This document shows, one piece after another, positions 24,900 to 36,451 of a DNA stretch of 64,000 nucleotides. Position numbers and translations under genes: made by a program. Position 1 is the first letter of the stretch. Every line of letters starts with the position of its first letter. The stretch comes from Osedax fenrisi. Taxonomy: Eukaryota > Annelida > Polychaeta > Sabellida > Siboglinidae. Where the stretch lies: assembly GCA_964019155.1 (NCBI GenBank), contig OZ025240.1, positions 30,798,583 to 30,862,582 on the forward strand, in the 5' to 3' direction. The notes under the pieces are model-generated. The model did no database searches. It was not told the origin of the DNA and saw nothing but the letters and a program-made list of their open reading frames with translations.

Positions 24900-25858
24900 A
24901 ACCTATTAAAGTACGTATTTATTTATTTTGTATTTATTTATTTTAACAAATGATGAAAATTCAGTAATTGGAATAGTTTTATAATTATATTATTTTTACA
25001 ATATATATTATTTAACAATATTTATATCTTTTAAAAAAATTTATTTTTTTAAAATGTATTGTTGATTATTATTATTATTCTTATTATTAATTGATTACAA
25101 TTGTATTACGAGTTAACTACTATAAAATCTTATCTACATTTTATTTTAATTTTATTTATAGTATTATTATTTTTCATTACTATTTATTATTATTATTAAT
25201 TGCTATTATTCTTTTATTATATATATTATGTTTATTTATTTATTATTTTAGAAAGGCTTATTCTTTTAGAAGGATTTCATATTTTTTGTATGTTGATTGT
25301 AACGTGCGGTGGTGTAATAAGTATAGGTATGATTGTGGGTGAATCATCGCAAGGTATTAATGTAGTTGGCATATCCATACTGAAAGTTGTTAGCCTTATA
25401 CCATTCGTTCGTTGTGGTCGACTTATTAAATATATGTTATTTTTTACTCTTTATTTGTACACATATCATTTTATTGTTATTTGTATATATTATTATAACT
25501 TTATGTTTACTTATATATAATACTTATATGTTTAATATTTATTCATATTATAACTATTTTAATATTTAAAATTTTACTTTATATTTATATTTTATTTTTA
25601 TTTTGAAATTTCTAATTTTATTTTACTTTATTGTCATTTTTAGTAATATGTTTTTTTTTTCATTCCTTTTTCTGACAGGCAGATATCTCGATAAGTTCAG
25701 TGAACTTCTATATCTACCTGGGTTAACTCTTATTTATTACGAGGAACTAATCTGGTTATTATTATATTAATATTGATTTACATGTTTTAAAATTGATGGA
25801 TTTACGAATTTTACTGATACGGTAAAGATAAAAATTAGCATTTCGTATTTTTATTGAA
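24900..25858. other. T-rich region without a gene
   Basis: The overlapping frames at 25091-25569 are Ile/Leu/Phe/Tyr-rich translations of TTATT repeats with no recognisable domain. A small hairpin-capable sequence with AAGTTCA/TGAACTT arms lies near 25697-25711, followed by AT-rich DNA. Confidence 0.45.
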
Positions 25859-25987
25859 ATAAATGATAACATATCATTATTTTTATTAAAAATAACGCCG
25901 ATATTGTGAACTTTTGAAGAATTTGTGTATTGAATATGAATTGGTGTTTATCGTATACGATAAAAATAATGATATGTTATCATTTAT
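25859..25987. repeat. Perfect 28-bp inverted repeat with 73-bp loop
   Basis: The arms at 25859-25886 and 25960-25987 are exact reverse complements (ATAAATGATAACATATCATT...). The loop contains the palindrome TCGTATACGA. No target-site duplication was identified. Confidence 0.9.
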
Positions 25988-26039
25988 CAATATATATATA
26001 TATTGACTTTTTATTAGGTTTAATAAATATTATTTGAGT

Positions 26040-26870
26040 TTTTCCAGGATTCAGTGAATTCTAGTTACACTACTCAATAATATCTTTTAAACCATTTGAT
26101 AGATTTGTATGTGTATTAGAATCATTTGGAGATTGAGTATCAGTGTATAGGTTATTTGTTGATCATCAGCAAAAGATTGAAATCTATCTTTCGGGTGATA
26201 TTTAAATAATTTAAAAATGGGAGAAATATATATATATTAAATAAAATTGGTCAAAGAACAGAGCCTTGAGGTACACCATTTTTAATGAGGCGGCGTTTTT
26301 ATGTTGATCTACCTACTTTAACATTACAAAATAGATAGTTTATATACGATGTAAACCACTCTAGAGCAGCTCCGGATATACAAATTTCTCTTAATCTTGA
26401 TAGTAGGATCGTATGATTAAATGTGTCGAATGCTGCTGACATAAGAAGAAGAGTGTAATTTTTCTAGACGATAAAATATCATTATTGATCATACAAATCG
26501 CCATTTCAGTAATTAAACCTGGTATATATGCACTTTGATAGCGATGAAAAATGTTATTATTTATTAGGAATTGAGTTATTTGTGGAATGATAATGAATTC
26601 GATAATTTTTGAAAATATTGGCAGTTGTGATACAGGTCGGTAGTTATTTAAATTGTCAGAATCTCTTTTTAGATCTTTAATAATTGGATAGATGAATTGA
26701 AGCTGATTTATTTGATTCGGGTAGTATAATCGTTGACACTTAAGTTTCAGATCCAGATCTGGTTTATGAATGCATGTATTTGCGGCTCAAGTACATATAT
26801 GCTAATTTGTGGAGAATAGCAAGAGGTAAAGGATCATTAACATATACAGTTATACCGTTATATGTTTATA
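26040..26870 (-). pseudogene. CR1/L2-like LINE reverse transcriptase fragment
   Basis: Read on the minus strand, the order is: a block near 26520-26460; SAAFDTFNHTILLSRL near 26430-26390, the usual S/DxSAAFDTxxH block; LEWFTSYI; GVPQGSVL near 26275-26250; and SFADDQQIT near 26180-26155. Several stops and frame changes are present. Its 5' portion (26640-26830) is closely similar to the DNA flanking the young LINE at 31370-31493 and 35766-35840, so these are two copies of one older family. Confidence 0.8.
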
Positions 26871-27004
26871 CGATGTATATATTTTATATAATAAACAGTA
26901 ATATTAAAGATAATATTATTCACAATAATATAAGTAAACTTTAGAAGCTCATATCTCATAATTTTTATTTCCATTTTTTAGAATTTGATAACTGACTCCT
27001 CTGA

Positions 27005-27007
<3 letters not shown>

Positions 27008-27063
<56 letters not shown>
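27008..27063. repeat. (TA)n microsatellite
   Basis: AT tract of about 56 bp, followed by two TATGTACATATATA units. Confidence 0.95.
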
Positions 27064-27068
<5 letters not shown>

Positions 27069-28323
27069 TATATATACTATATATGTACATATATAAGTAT
27101 ACTATACGTCCTATATATATCTCTAATATAAAGCCAATAAAATCTTATAATCCCCGAGTTTATTATCGTTTTTGTAGACCATTTTCCCTATTTGTATATG
27201 TAAACTTTTAGAATGGCTATCCTACACTTAAAATAATAAAATAAATGAAATAATATTATTACTGTAGTATTAATAATCATATATATTACTTAATTAAGTA
27301 TGTAATTTGTATGACTAATCGCGCACGCGTTAATACATTGAACTGTTGATTACGTCATATGCTAATCAGTGCATAACTAACCACGCCCAGTGGGCGTATT
27401 ATATCAGTATTGATAGAATGCCATTCCGATAGAAATTAATCAATAACTATCAATACCTACCTACCTATGGATAACTATTCGGTATACTAGGAACGACTGA
27501 ACTACTCGTGTTGGCTTTAAGGTTAGTCAAATACACTAGTGGTATGTATAAATGACTGATTAATACTAAATCAGGTAGGTTTCAGCTAAATATATAACAA
27601 TAGGTATCCTTCAGCTAAATATATAACTATAGGCTAAATATATAACCTACATTTGTAACGTATGTCTGTGTAATAAATAGTATAACGTATAATTAATAAT
27701 ATACAATAACGTGGATATTTTAACATTTTATCTAATCTGTTTATTGGTTAATATTCTTCTATAATAAACTAATAATTGAGCATAAGAGTGGTTGTGTGCT
27801 AATAACATAGATATACAGAGAAGCTATACAATGTTACGGCTAACACAAACACATGTGATAAATATCTCTATATATACGATAATATTTTAGCTTCAAATAA
27901 CATAGTTTGATGTTTGTTCCTATGGCAAAACCGAAGTGGGGAATATATTATATTCTCTATTCATAATTGTCAAAACATTATCGCGAGTAATAACATGTTT
28001 TCGGGATCGGGATACCAGAAGCGAGGCCTAACTGAAACGTATATATTGAAGTATAGAATTAAGAAGAGATGCCAACCCAAGTGCTAACTATTCTGAAGAC
28101 AAGTCTAAGCCAAACTGTCCGCTATATACATCTGTTACTTCTGATGTTGATTAATGTTATAGAAGAATTATAACTATATAATTGTTAAATCATATTCTAA
28201 TTGAGGTTTAAAACTTGACTTTAAATATGATGTAAATAATATTCGTACTTTGTTTAATTTGAAAGAAAATTAAAGAAATACTAGCTTGGGACGAATTTAT
28301 TAAATTTGATAATATTGGGTATA
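27064..28323. other. AT-rich non-coding region
   Basis: No gene seen. CAGCTAAATATATAAC-like units occur about three times at 27584-27650. A GC-richer patch with CACGCCCAGTGGGCGT lies near 27382-27398. Confidence 0.5.
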
Positions 28324-29027
28324 CCCATAGGCAGGGCCGGCTTAAGGGGGGGGCAAACCGGGCAATTGCCCGGGGCCCCACATTTTGGGGGGCCCATGAA
28401 TTATTTAGGAAACATTTTTTGTACTATTTATATAAAAAAAAAATTTCTTAACTGTATTTTTCTTATATATTATTAATTCTAATTAAATAAATAAAAATAA
28501 TATAATAAATTAATTAAATATGAGTCATTTAGACCGATTTGAAAAGTGAATTTTAGAAAAATTTCTAAATTTACACGAAGATATGGTGGAAATAAGTACA
28601 TGAAGATGTTGGAGCATATGCTAATAAACTAGAAAGTGGTAAATTATAAACGTATTAACCTTTTTTACCCAATTTAAGGGAATATTAACCATAGTTCAAT
28701 CTTAACAATTTATATTTCTATAATTAGTTTACGAAAAAAAAGTATACTTCTTTATATTAAAATTAAATACGAGGTATATATTAAGATATATTTTAACTAT
28801 GATTTCTGATATTTGTAAAGGATTATATTAATTATAAATTACGAAAAAAAAACTATATTCTATATAGATTTATAATTTTTATAGTAATTAAAACTAATTA
28901 GATATTTTCAAAATAATTTGTCTTAAAAGAATTAATTATATCTACTATATCTACTATATCTACTTCTCGTATTAATAAAATGTGTATCTTCTCATAGTGT
29001 ATATATTATTATAATTCTGTTAATGTA

Positions 29028-29031
<4 letters not shown>

Positions 29032-29070
<39 letters not shown>
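29032..29070. repeat. (TA)n microsatellite
   Basis: AT tract of about 39 bp inside the hAT remnant. Confidence 0.95.
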
Positions 29071-29073
<3 letters not shown>

Positions 29074-29210
29074 GTTTTAATTTAAATAGGAATATTCTGC
29101 TTTATAGTATTTTTAATGATGATTATTGATGAAAGGGAACTTAGTACATAACATTTTCAACATACTATTATTTGAGAAAGAAATTATATATATATTTATT
29201 GAAACAGATA

Positions 29211-29216
<6 letters not shown>

Positions 29217-29257
<41 letters not shown>
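29217..29257. repeat. (TA)n microsatellite
   Basis: AT tract of about 41 bp inside the hAT remnant. Confidence 0.95.
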
Positions 29258-29259
<2 letters not shown>

Positions 29260-29788
29260 CTAAATATAATACTAAAGGCATTTTTGCAATTATTCAACTA
29301 GTACTTACAACTGAATTTTAGATTTACACCACCCTCATCTATAAATTTATATATAAATACACACAATGACGATATTCTTATTTGAGAACAGGTGATAAGT
29401 TATCACTGATAACTTAATAATTAAAGAAATATAAAATTAAAAATATAATATTATTTATCAGTGTACTCAATTCCAGATATATCCTATGTACGTCGTACAT
29501 TGTACGTTAATAGTAATCGTCATATAAACCAAGTTAGGTATTATTATTATATAGTTATTGATTTATGTACATTAAGAATCTTAACTTAAGATTCATTATC
29601 ACATTGGTAAATATGTAGAAATTGATTTCTTAGAATTTGTTTAAATAATAATATAAATATAATAGATTATAGAGCTCAAAGTTATGAAAAATCCAGCAAT
29701 ATGTATGGAAGATTCAATAAAATGAACGATATCATAATATACCATAGTCCATTGTCAATATGGATCCCCATATGATATGGGCCATATC

Positions 29789-29905
29789 TGCGCTGTACAT
29801 TCCTTAAATCTGGTTGGGCAAAATGCCGTTCAATCTTCGACAATTGTAGCAATAGTATTTACTATTATCCCAAATAAATATAATTTATTTATCCAAACTA
29901 AATAA
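29789..29905 (+). pseudogene. hAT transposase remnant
   Basis: The open stretch of 38 codons begins CAVHSLNLVGQNAVQSS. This corresponds to the conserved C-A-x-H-x-L-N-L-V block in the RNase-H-like catalytic domain of ZMYM-related hAT transposases. The preceding sequence may hold a degraded 'GYDxG' block. The rest of the gene is not readable. It sits inside the 8-bp-flanked interval on the same strand as its left terminus, which supports the hAT call. Confidence 0.6.
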
Positions 29906-30230
29906 AGAATATATTAACATCTATATTAAAGAAGAATATAATATGTTTTATTAAAAGTATTATCGAATATAATAGAGTCATCACAAGCAGATTTTATTAG
30001 AGCAGTATTTTGTGGATTTCCCAAAATTACATAATTTATATCTGATATTATATATGTTAAATTATATGTTAACATATGTTGGTATATATATATACTACAT
30101 TATTAGTATATACTACATTACTAGAGTAAAGGTATTTATTCAATTAATATTATTAGTATATAAGTTAATTTAGTATTAAACATATATTATATCATATTGA
30201 TATACACCTCAAAGGTATTGACTATACAAA

Positions 30231-30235
<5 letters not shown>

Positions 30236-30275
<40 letters not shown>
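30236..30275. repeat. (TA)n microsatellite
   Basis: AT tract of about 40 bp inside the hAT remnant. Confidence 0.95.
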
Positions 30276-30280
<5 letters not shown>

Positions 30281-30430
30281 GCTAGATATATCGAATTGTA
30301 GACATTTTCATCCTAATATATTTAATGGTAAATAATTAAACTTGAGAGAGAAGCTTCTCTAAACTTAAAATTAAATTTATAAATGATAAAATATTACATT
30401 GCAATGATTGTAAGTGAGTACCGTAATATC

Positions 30431-30515
30431 TATTTACATCCATAGCGTGAAGGAGACCCCCATATATATTATAGGCATCTTAAAATGGGTCTCCTTCATA
30501 CGATACATGTAAATA
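30431..30515. repeat. Imperfect inverted repeat, about 29-bp arms
   Basis: TATTTACATCCATAGCGTGA with AGGAGACCC (30431-30459) pairs with 30487-30515 (GGGTCTCCTTCATACGATAC...), with a few mismatches and a 27-nt AT-rich loop. Confidence 0.8.
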
Positions 30516-30594
30516 TATACGAAAAAACAAAAATATTTAAAATTATAAATATTTTTACATAATTTGATCACGCATAATAGAATAATAATACATC

Positions 30595-30637
<43 letters not shown>

Positions 30638-30653
30638 TATATATTAATATATT

Positions 30654-30679
30654 ATATCTATAACACTTCAATTTATTTG

Positions 30680-30717
<38 letters not shown>

Positions 30718-30750
30718 ATAAATATATATATATATATAATATATAATATA

Positions 30751-30781
<31 letters not shown>

Positions 30782-30807
30782 CAAATAAATTGAAGTGTTA
30801 TAGATAT
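30654..30807. repeat. Long hairpin, 38-bp or longer perfect arms around AT repeats
   Basis: ATATCTATAACACTTCAATT... from 30654 is matched exactly by the reverse complement ending ...TGAAGTGTTATAGATAT at 30807. The space between is AT microsatellite that can also pair, so the whole 154 bp can fold back. Confidence 0.9.
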
Positions 30808-31329
30808 TTGTTATTTCTAGAATGGCCCATTTAATATGTTATGAAATTTCTATGGCGCCCATACGTTTTTTTTGCCCGGGGCCCATAGGTATCTTAACCC
30901 ATTGCAATCTTAATAGAGATGAGTTATTAATTGTAGGTCAATTATGAACAGTTTACCTGCATTAAATTGTTGGAAGATTAAATGGAGTACATATGCCAGA
31001 ATTACAAGTACAATACTAAATAGATAAAAGCTTATAAATACCGACAGATGCATCGTCATGACGAATATAAATCACCAATGAACCCCATCAAATCTCATTA
31101 AATATACATGTTTGAGAAAAAGCTATATATATTCTACGAATTATAAATAATTTAAGTTCAATAAAAAATAGGTATTGTAATTTGGGCAAAATTATCAAAA
31201 AAGAATTTATGTTCACTTTTTTCTTTCATTGTATCTTTCTATAAATAATTAAAAATTAACAAAAAAATTAAATTGCATTTTACTTCTTGAATATTTAATA
31301 TTTATTGATAATTTTAATATACTATAAAG

Positions 31330-31493
31330 ACTACTCTATAAATATCAGTTCGTTTAAATTGGATACAAAAAAGTAAGTTAAATGGAAATAATCTCCTTTT
31401 GGATATTTAATAATTGGAGAGATTGAAGCTGTTGTCATTGAGTCAGGTAATATTAAATCGTTGAAACTCTGGTTTATGTATGCGTGTATATGC
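31330..31493 (-). pseudogene. Older CR1/L2-like LINE, part downstream of the young insertion (minus sense)
   Basis: This segment matches 26640-26780 in the same orientation and resumes at 35766, on the far side of the young LINE. It corresponds to the region at the start of the reverse transcriptase. Stops and small deletions make it dead. Confidence 0.7.
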
Positions 31494-31733
31494 ATATATA
31501 TCAGTTCAGAGTTCACGAATAAAAAAATATCATATTTTTAATTAATTTCCTTCTTTCAAAATATAACATTAACAAACTATGTAATCATTACGTTAATAAA
31601 AGTAATGTGTATATAGGTTAGTGCTTTACAATTAGCTATTAGCCTTTAGAATTATACTTGTCATTTAAGTAGGTTTTTTTCTCATTTCAAAATTAAAATT
31701 TTTTTTTGTTTTTTTTGTTTATTTAAATTAATG

Positions 31734-31985
31734 TTCTAAATCTTATTTCCGCTAATTTCGTATTAATATTTGTATTGTATTCTACGTCAATTTGTATTTT
31801 TATCACGTCGTTATTTAATATTTATTATTTATTTATTTATTTACATTAACATTCTATATTTTATTTCCGTTAATTTCGTATTAACATCTTTATTGTATTC
31901 TACGTCAATTTGTATTTTTATCACGTCGTACCTTTTATATTTATTATTTATTTATTTATTATATTACCGGTATTTTCGTATAAGT
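31734..31985 (+). repeat. Tandem 118-bp repeats in LINE 5' UTR
   Basis: The segment around TAATTTCGTATTAA at 31752 recurs at 31870 and, less perfectly, near 31970. Each unit contains TTGTATTGTATTCTACGTC-like sequence and an ATTTATTTATTT run. That makes about 2.2 units before ORF1. LINE promoters made of tandem monomers are known in other lineages. The short frame across these units (31770-31994) is not a gene. Confidence 0.8.
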
Positions 31986-32018
31986 CTTTCATAGTATTTC
32001 TCTGCTATTTACCATATC

Positions 32019-32941
32019 ATGGACAAGTGTGTACTCTCTGTGATACTACTGTCATTCCGACAACTAATTCATTCTTAACAAAATGTAATTTGTGTCAAAA
32101 GAACATATGCCTTAAATGCACGGATCTCTCGTTAAAGTCAGGCAAGTTCCTATCATCTAACACGAATGATGGTATAACTTGGACATATTTAAGTTGTCGA
32201 TCTGAAAATCTCGAAAATATTGATAGGCGTTTCGAAGACATAAATGAAAAACTATCATCAATTGAAAGCTCTCTATCTAATCTCGCCGGCACGTCTGCGG
32301 TCGCAAATAGCAAACCACAATACTTCTCAGAAATCGTATAATATTCACTATCCATGCACACAATTAAAGTAGCAGAAGATAATAAAGAAAAAAACTACCG
32401 GCAACTGAATCATATAATACACGGCGTCAGTAACTTGATAAACGGAGATGAATTTGTCAAAGAACTTTTTTCAATACATCTAAAGACTGACATCAAGCCT
32501 AGCAGCATAAAACGCATTGGATCCCCAGGAATAAATAATTATAATCTAACCAGGATCAGATATACGTCAGACACTGATAAAGCACAAATATCATCCTCAC
32601 TAAAATTACTTAAAACCGCGCCCTCGAAATTTAAGAAATTCAGAATCGCCGATGATCTAACATTCGAGGATCAAACTAAACTTAGAAAACTAAGAGATGA
32701 GGCAACCGAACTAAATAACGCTAATGAAGACTCAACATTAAAACATGTTGTACATTATAATCGTATCTCAAAAAACCATTATATCGCAACGATAAAAGTA
32801 CCAGACAAACCGGTACAATCCAACGAATCGGAACAATCTTCCGAAACGATAACAGTACAAGCCAACCAATCAGAACAAACTCACAAACCCGCACAATCCG
32901 AAGAACAGAAACGAAAATCAGAGACAACTGCCCGCGACTAA
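32019..32941 (+). pseudogene. LINE ORF1 (zinc-finger, coiled-coil, RNA-binding-type protein), broken
   Basis: The natural start is probably the ATG at 32019 (MDKCV). A CT-repeat slippage near 32033 shifts into the main frame, which shows CTLCDTT, CNLCQKNICLKC and a later W-x-x-L-S-C: a PHD-like treble-cleft finger with one ligand changed. A short amphipathic stretch (NIDRRFEDINEKLSSIESSL) follows, likely a coiled coil. A single TAA at 32339-32341 then interrupts the same frame. Beyond it is the RNA-binding-type part ending in FRIADDLTFEDQTKLRKL, common in CR1/Jockey-type ORF1, and a Gln/Ser/Glu-rich tail. Its TAA overlaps the ORF2 ATG (TAATG at 32939-32943). Confidence 0.8.
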
Positions 32942-35693
32942 TGCAAGCAGTACTCATAAATGCCCACATAATATGTAACAAAACCGATTTATTATTAAAT
33001 TTCTGTAATCTAAACTCTATCGACATTGCCTTCATCACCGAAACATGGATGCGAGAGATCAATAAGCCTACACAATCACTACTATCGGCACCACCCTATA
33101 ATTTTGTTAATTACAACATCTATGGAATTGGTTATCTGTATAATCACAAGAAGATATCACCCAGCCATCAAAGTTTTCATTATTTATCGACCTCCTAACC
33201 TCGATTTAAAAAATTGTATAAGTGACTTCATAGAACATGTAACACCAAACACAACTCAAAATACAATCATCCTCGGAGACCTCAACATCCACGTCAATAA
33301 AATCAGTCAGGCGTCAAGTACTGATTTCCTCGATCTATTGGAGAATAACAATTTGAAACAACATATTGATTTTCCCACGCATACATGTGGAAATATCCTC
33401 GATCAAATCATTACTAGAACAAATAATACTATAGCATCAGACTTTGAGCAATCAATTCTTTTCTCAGATCATTATGCTATTATAATATAAAGCGTATACG
33501 TTTTTAATACATTCATCAAAACCATCACAAGCAAAGAAAAACATCAGCTATAGAAAACTATTTTCTATTGATATGGATAAATTTAAAGTTAGCGTTGCAA
33601 ACTCACTCTCTAACTGCCATTCACTCAATTGAGACATTAAACTGCAGTCTAAGCGAACAATTAAATATATTCGTCCCATTGAAATACTAAACATCACTGA
33701 AAGATATAAACATGAATGGTACGATGAAGAATGTTCGAACAATAGAAGACATCTTAGAAGTTTCGAACGAAAATACCGCAAATCTAATACCATCAAGAAC
33801 CTTACATCATTCCGACAATTACAATGCCAACATAATCACCTGTTACAGAAAAAAAGATCCAATTAAAACCTTCAATCGATCACAGACGCCGGCAAAGATC
33901 ATAAAAAGTTATTTATAAAAATAAAATACCAAATAATGAAACTGACTTGAATTGTGCACATAATTTTAGTTCATTTTTTAATAGCAAAATCAATATTATT
34001 ATTAACTCGTTACCACATTGTTTTAGGACACCACACTCATTATATGATAATACTTGCTTATTCGAAACATTTATCCCACCAACAACTGATCTCATCATAA
34101 AGTTGATTAAATCTAGCAAATCGACTTCATTAAATGATCCTCTGCCTATAAATATTTTACACCAATTAGCACGGTTAATAGCTCCTCACCTTCAATCTAT
34201 CATCTGTAGATCACTGTTAACTGCATCATTTCCCGATAGCATGAAAATGCTATTATAACCCCGCAAATCAAAAAAATTATGTCCGATCCCAATGATATCA
34301 AAAACTATCGACCAATTTCGCAATTAATATTTTTTTCAAAATTTTTCGAACGCTGATTAGCCATCAAATAGTGTCCTATCTCACGATTAATAATATTCTA
34401 CATCCACATCAAAGTGCATACATACCATGCAAAAGCACTGAAACCGCACTTTGCAAAGTAGTCAGCGATATTTAAATGAATAATCATGGGACGCTTCTTG
34501 TATTACTAGATATGTCTGCAGCATTCGACACATTAAATCACGATGCACTGATCAATAGATTATTTGCTATCGGCTTCCGAACCAAAGCGCTATCCTTACT
34601 CAAATCATACATATAAAATAGATTCAGTGAAGTAAAAATTGGATCAGAATGCTCAAAACCACATCTCCACACACACGGAGTACCCCAAGGCTCAGTACTT
34701 GGACCGATATTATTTAATATCTACTTATCTCCAATTTTTAAAATATTCTTAAATCACCCAACGATATTGTTCCACACGTTCGCCGATGACTTTCAAATTT
34801 ATACCCAGGCCAATAGTTATGACGACATATCTGCACATGCACGTCTAACTAGTTGTATACTAGAATTAATTACGTTTACGATTAAAGTTCACGATTAACT
34901 CGTTGCAAATCAACCCTACGAAAACTCAAATCATTTATATCAGTCAGAATAAGACCAATAAGCCACTGCCATTCACCTTTACGTTTGCCGGCACATCCAT
35001 TAAATCATCACCATTTATTACTAACCTCGGTGTAATTTTCGACCATTCGCTTGATATGAAAAAATTTATTTCACACAAAATACGCAACATAAAACACCAA
35101 CTTTATTGTATAAAAAAAATTAGGAAAAGTCTTACCTTTTTTTCTTGTAAAATTTTAGTGATAAGTCTAGTTCTTTCGATTTTTGATTATTATAATTCAC
35201 TTCTAGCCATTCACCTATATCTACACTCAAGCCGCTTATAGCACTACAGCGTTATGCCGTCCGTATCATTTATGACATACCACACAGAGCTGATAATAAC
35301 CACATCAGCATCACATCATTAATGTGCGATCTACACTGGCTACCGGTAAATAAACGAATCGTGTACAAATTATGCACACTCATGCATGCGGCTATCCACT
35401 ATGGAACACCTGATTATGTATGCCTGTTAATATCCGTAATTCAGCAACATAGTAGTCCCCGTTCTCGTCACATATATAGAGTAAAGGCTATAGAAGTTCC
35501 AGCATACAGTAATACTGGCTCATTCGTCGAATATGGAGTAAAGGCATGGAATGAACTTCCCTATATTATGCGGTGCACCACATCAAGAACTGAATTCAAG
35601 AGAGAATTAAAAACTCACCTTATGAATGATACATTTATCCCTTATTTATTTTCCATCGTTTATATAATCCATTTAATCACATATTTTTTATGA
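32941..35693 (+). pseudogene. LINE ORF2 (endonuclease plus reverse transcriptase), broken
   Basis: The ATG at 32941 overlaps the ORF1 stop. An apurinic-type endonuclease is visible: NK...L near 32977, FITETWM (33034-), then after a frame change YRPPN (33186-), ILGDLNIHV (33269-) and SDH (33467-). A linker follows, with a STSLNDPLPINILHQL block (34121-). Reverse transcriptase: NYRPIS (34298-), DMSAAFDTLNH (34510-), GVPQGSVLGPILFN (34677-), FADDFQIYTQ (34779-), then FAGTSIKSS and LGVIFD. The C-terminal region has LHWLPVNKRIVYKLC (35334-), WNELP and FKRELKTHLM. At least six frame changes or stops separate these pieces. Catalytic Asp residues of the ADD box are still encoded. Confidence 0.85.
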
Positions 35694-35765
35694 ATGTGTA
35701 CACACCTTTGTTAACATTTCTTTTCCGTTTAAAAAGTGTTTAAATAAAATGTAATAATAATAATA

Positions 35766-36330
35766 ATATGCGGCTCAAGAACATATGCTAATTTGTGGAG
35801 AAGAGCAAGAGGTAAAGGATCATTAACATATATAAATGTTGTGGATATAATCAGTTTTACAATAATATCAGAAGATAGAGTCGTGAATCTATTAATAACC
35901 GTAGAGGAAGGCGGAAATACATAACTAATTAACCGACAGAGAATTAATTATCTTGGATATTTTTATTTCAAAATCCTTAGCGAGTTGATAAGTACCTACA
36001 TGTATGTTCATCTAGATTTAGAAGAATGCGTTTTTAATTCCTACCTAATAGTTCGTTTGATATTTTGAATAATATCTTTTTATTGTGTTTGGCTTCACTT
36101 ATACGATATAAATTAAAATCAGATGTAGTGGTTTTGATTAAAACATTATGTTCACATTGAATATTTACAAATACAATCAAATTGTCATAAGATTTAACTT
36201 GCGATAAGTTGGGTTCACTTCGTCTAAGTACTCTTTTATGAATGTCGAGTTCTGTAGTATACCATTTGTTATTAAATCGTTCAGTTATTTTTATTATTTT
36301 TAAAGGAGCACGATGATCAAGGATTATTTT
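35766..36330 (-). pseudogene. Older CR1/L2-like LINE, endonuclease-RT linker (minus sense)
   Basis: Read on the minus strand from about 36320: HRAPLKIIKITERFNNKWYT, then a run with KRVLRRSEPNLSQVKSYDN and LYRISEAKHNKKILFKISNE. This is typical of the linker between endonuclease and RT (the xAPxKxxxxxxRxxxxW block). Stops follow. It continues across the young LINE into 31493-31330. Confidence 0.75.
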
Positions 36331-36451
36331 TAGAGAACTATTTAAGTTAACTATTTAACTTAGGATATTTGTAAGTACCAATTTTGAAGAAGCATGGAAA
36401 GTTATAAATATTATAAATTAAACTATTTTATTTGTGGCATAGCAACCAATA

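Larger units (their letters stand above)
28332..30881 (+). mobile_element. Dead hAT-type DNA transposon with 8-bp target duplication
   Basis: The left end starts CAGGGCCGGCTTAAGG. The 2550-bp interval is bracketed by CCCATAGG at 28324-28331 and again at 30882-30889, the 8-bp duplication length known for hAT elements. GC-rich blocks with TTGCCCGGGGCCC occur at both edges but do not form a clean inverted repeat, so the right terminus may be eroded. A transposase remnant lies at 29789-29905. The interior also contains three AT tracts and two hairpins (30431-30515, 30654-30807). Confidence 0.7.
31494..35765 (+). mobile_element. Near full-length CR1/L2-group LINE, inactivated
   Basis: This 4272-bp insertion is flanked by ATATGC at 31488-31493 and 35766-35771. 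It has a repeat-bearing 5' UTR (31494-32018), ORF1 (32019-32941), an overlapping ORF2 (32941-35693) and an AAATAAAATG(TAA)n tail. It has landed inside an older minus-oriented LINE, whose two halves match 26640-26830. Numerous frame shifts and stops mean it cannot move by itself. Group assignment rests on domain order (PHD-like ORF1, endonuclease, RT, long C-terminal LHWLPV block). Confidence 0.85.

Noticed and set aside
25091..25569. Overlapping Ile/Leu/Tyr-rich plus-strand frames
   Set aside because: Composition follows TTATT-rich DNA; nothing like a conserved domain or membrane protein topology.
27000..27020. Hammerhead-ribozyme-like CTGATGA
   Set aside because: No GAAA core strand or stems nearby; it runs straight into an AT tract.
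31770..31994. 74-residue frame ahead of the LINE ORF1
   Set aside because: Lies in the tandem repeats of the 5' untranslated region and differs between repeat units.
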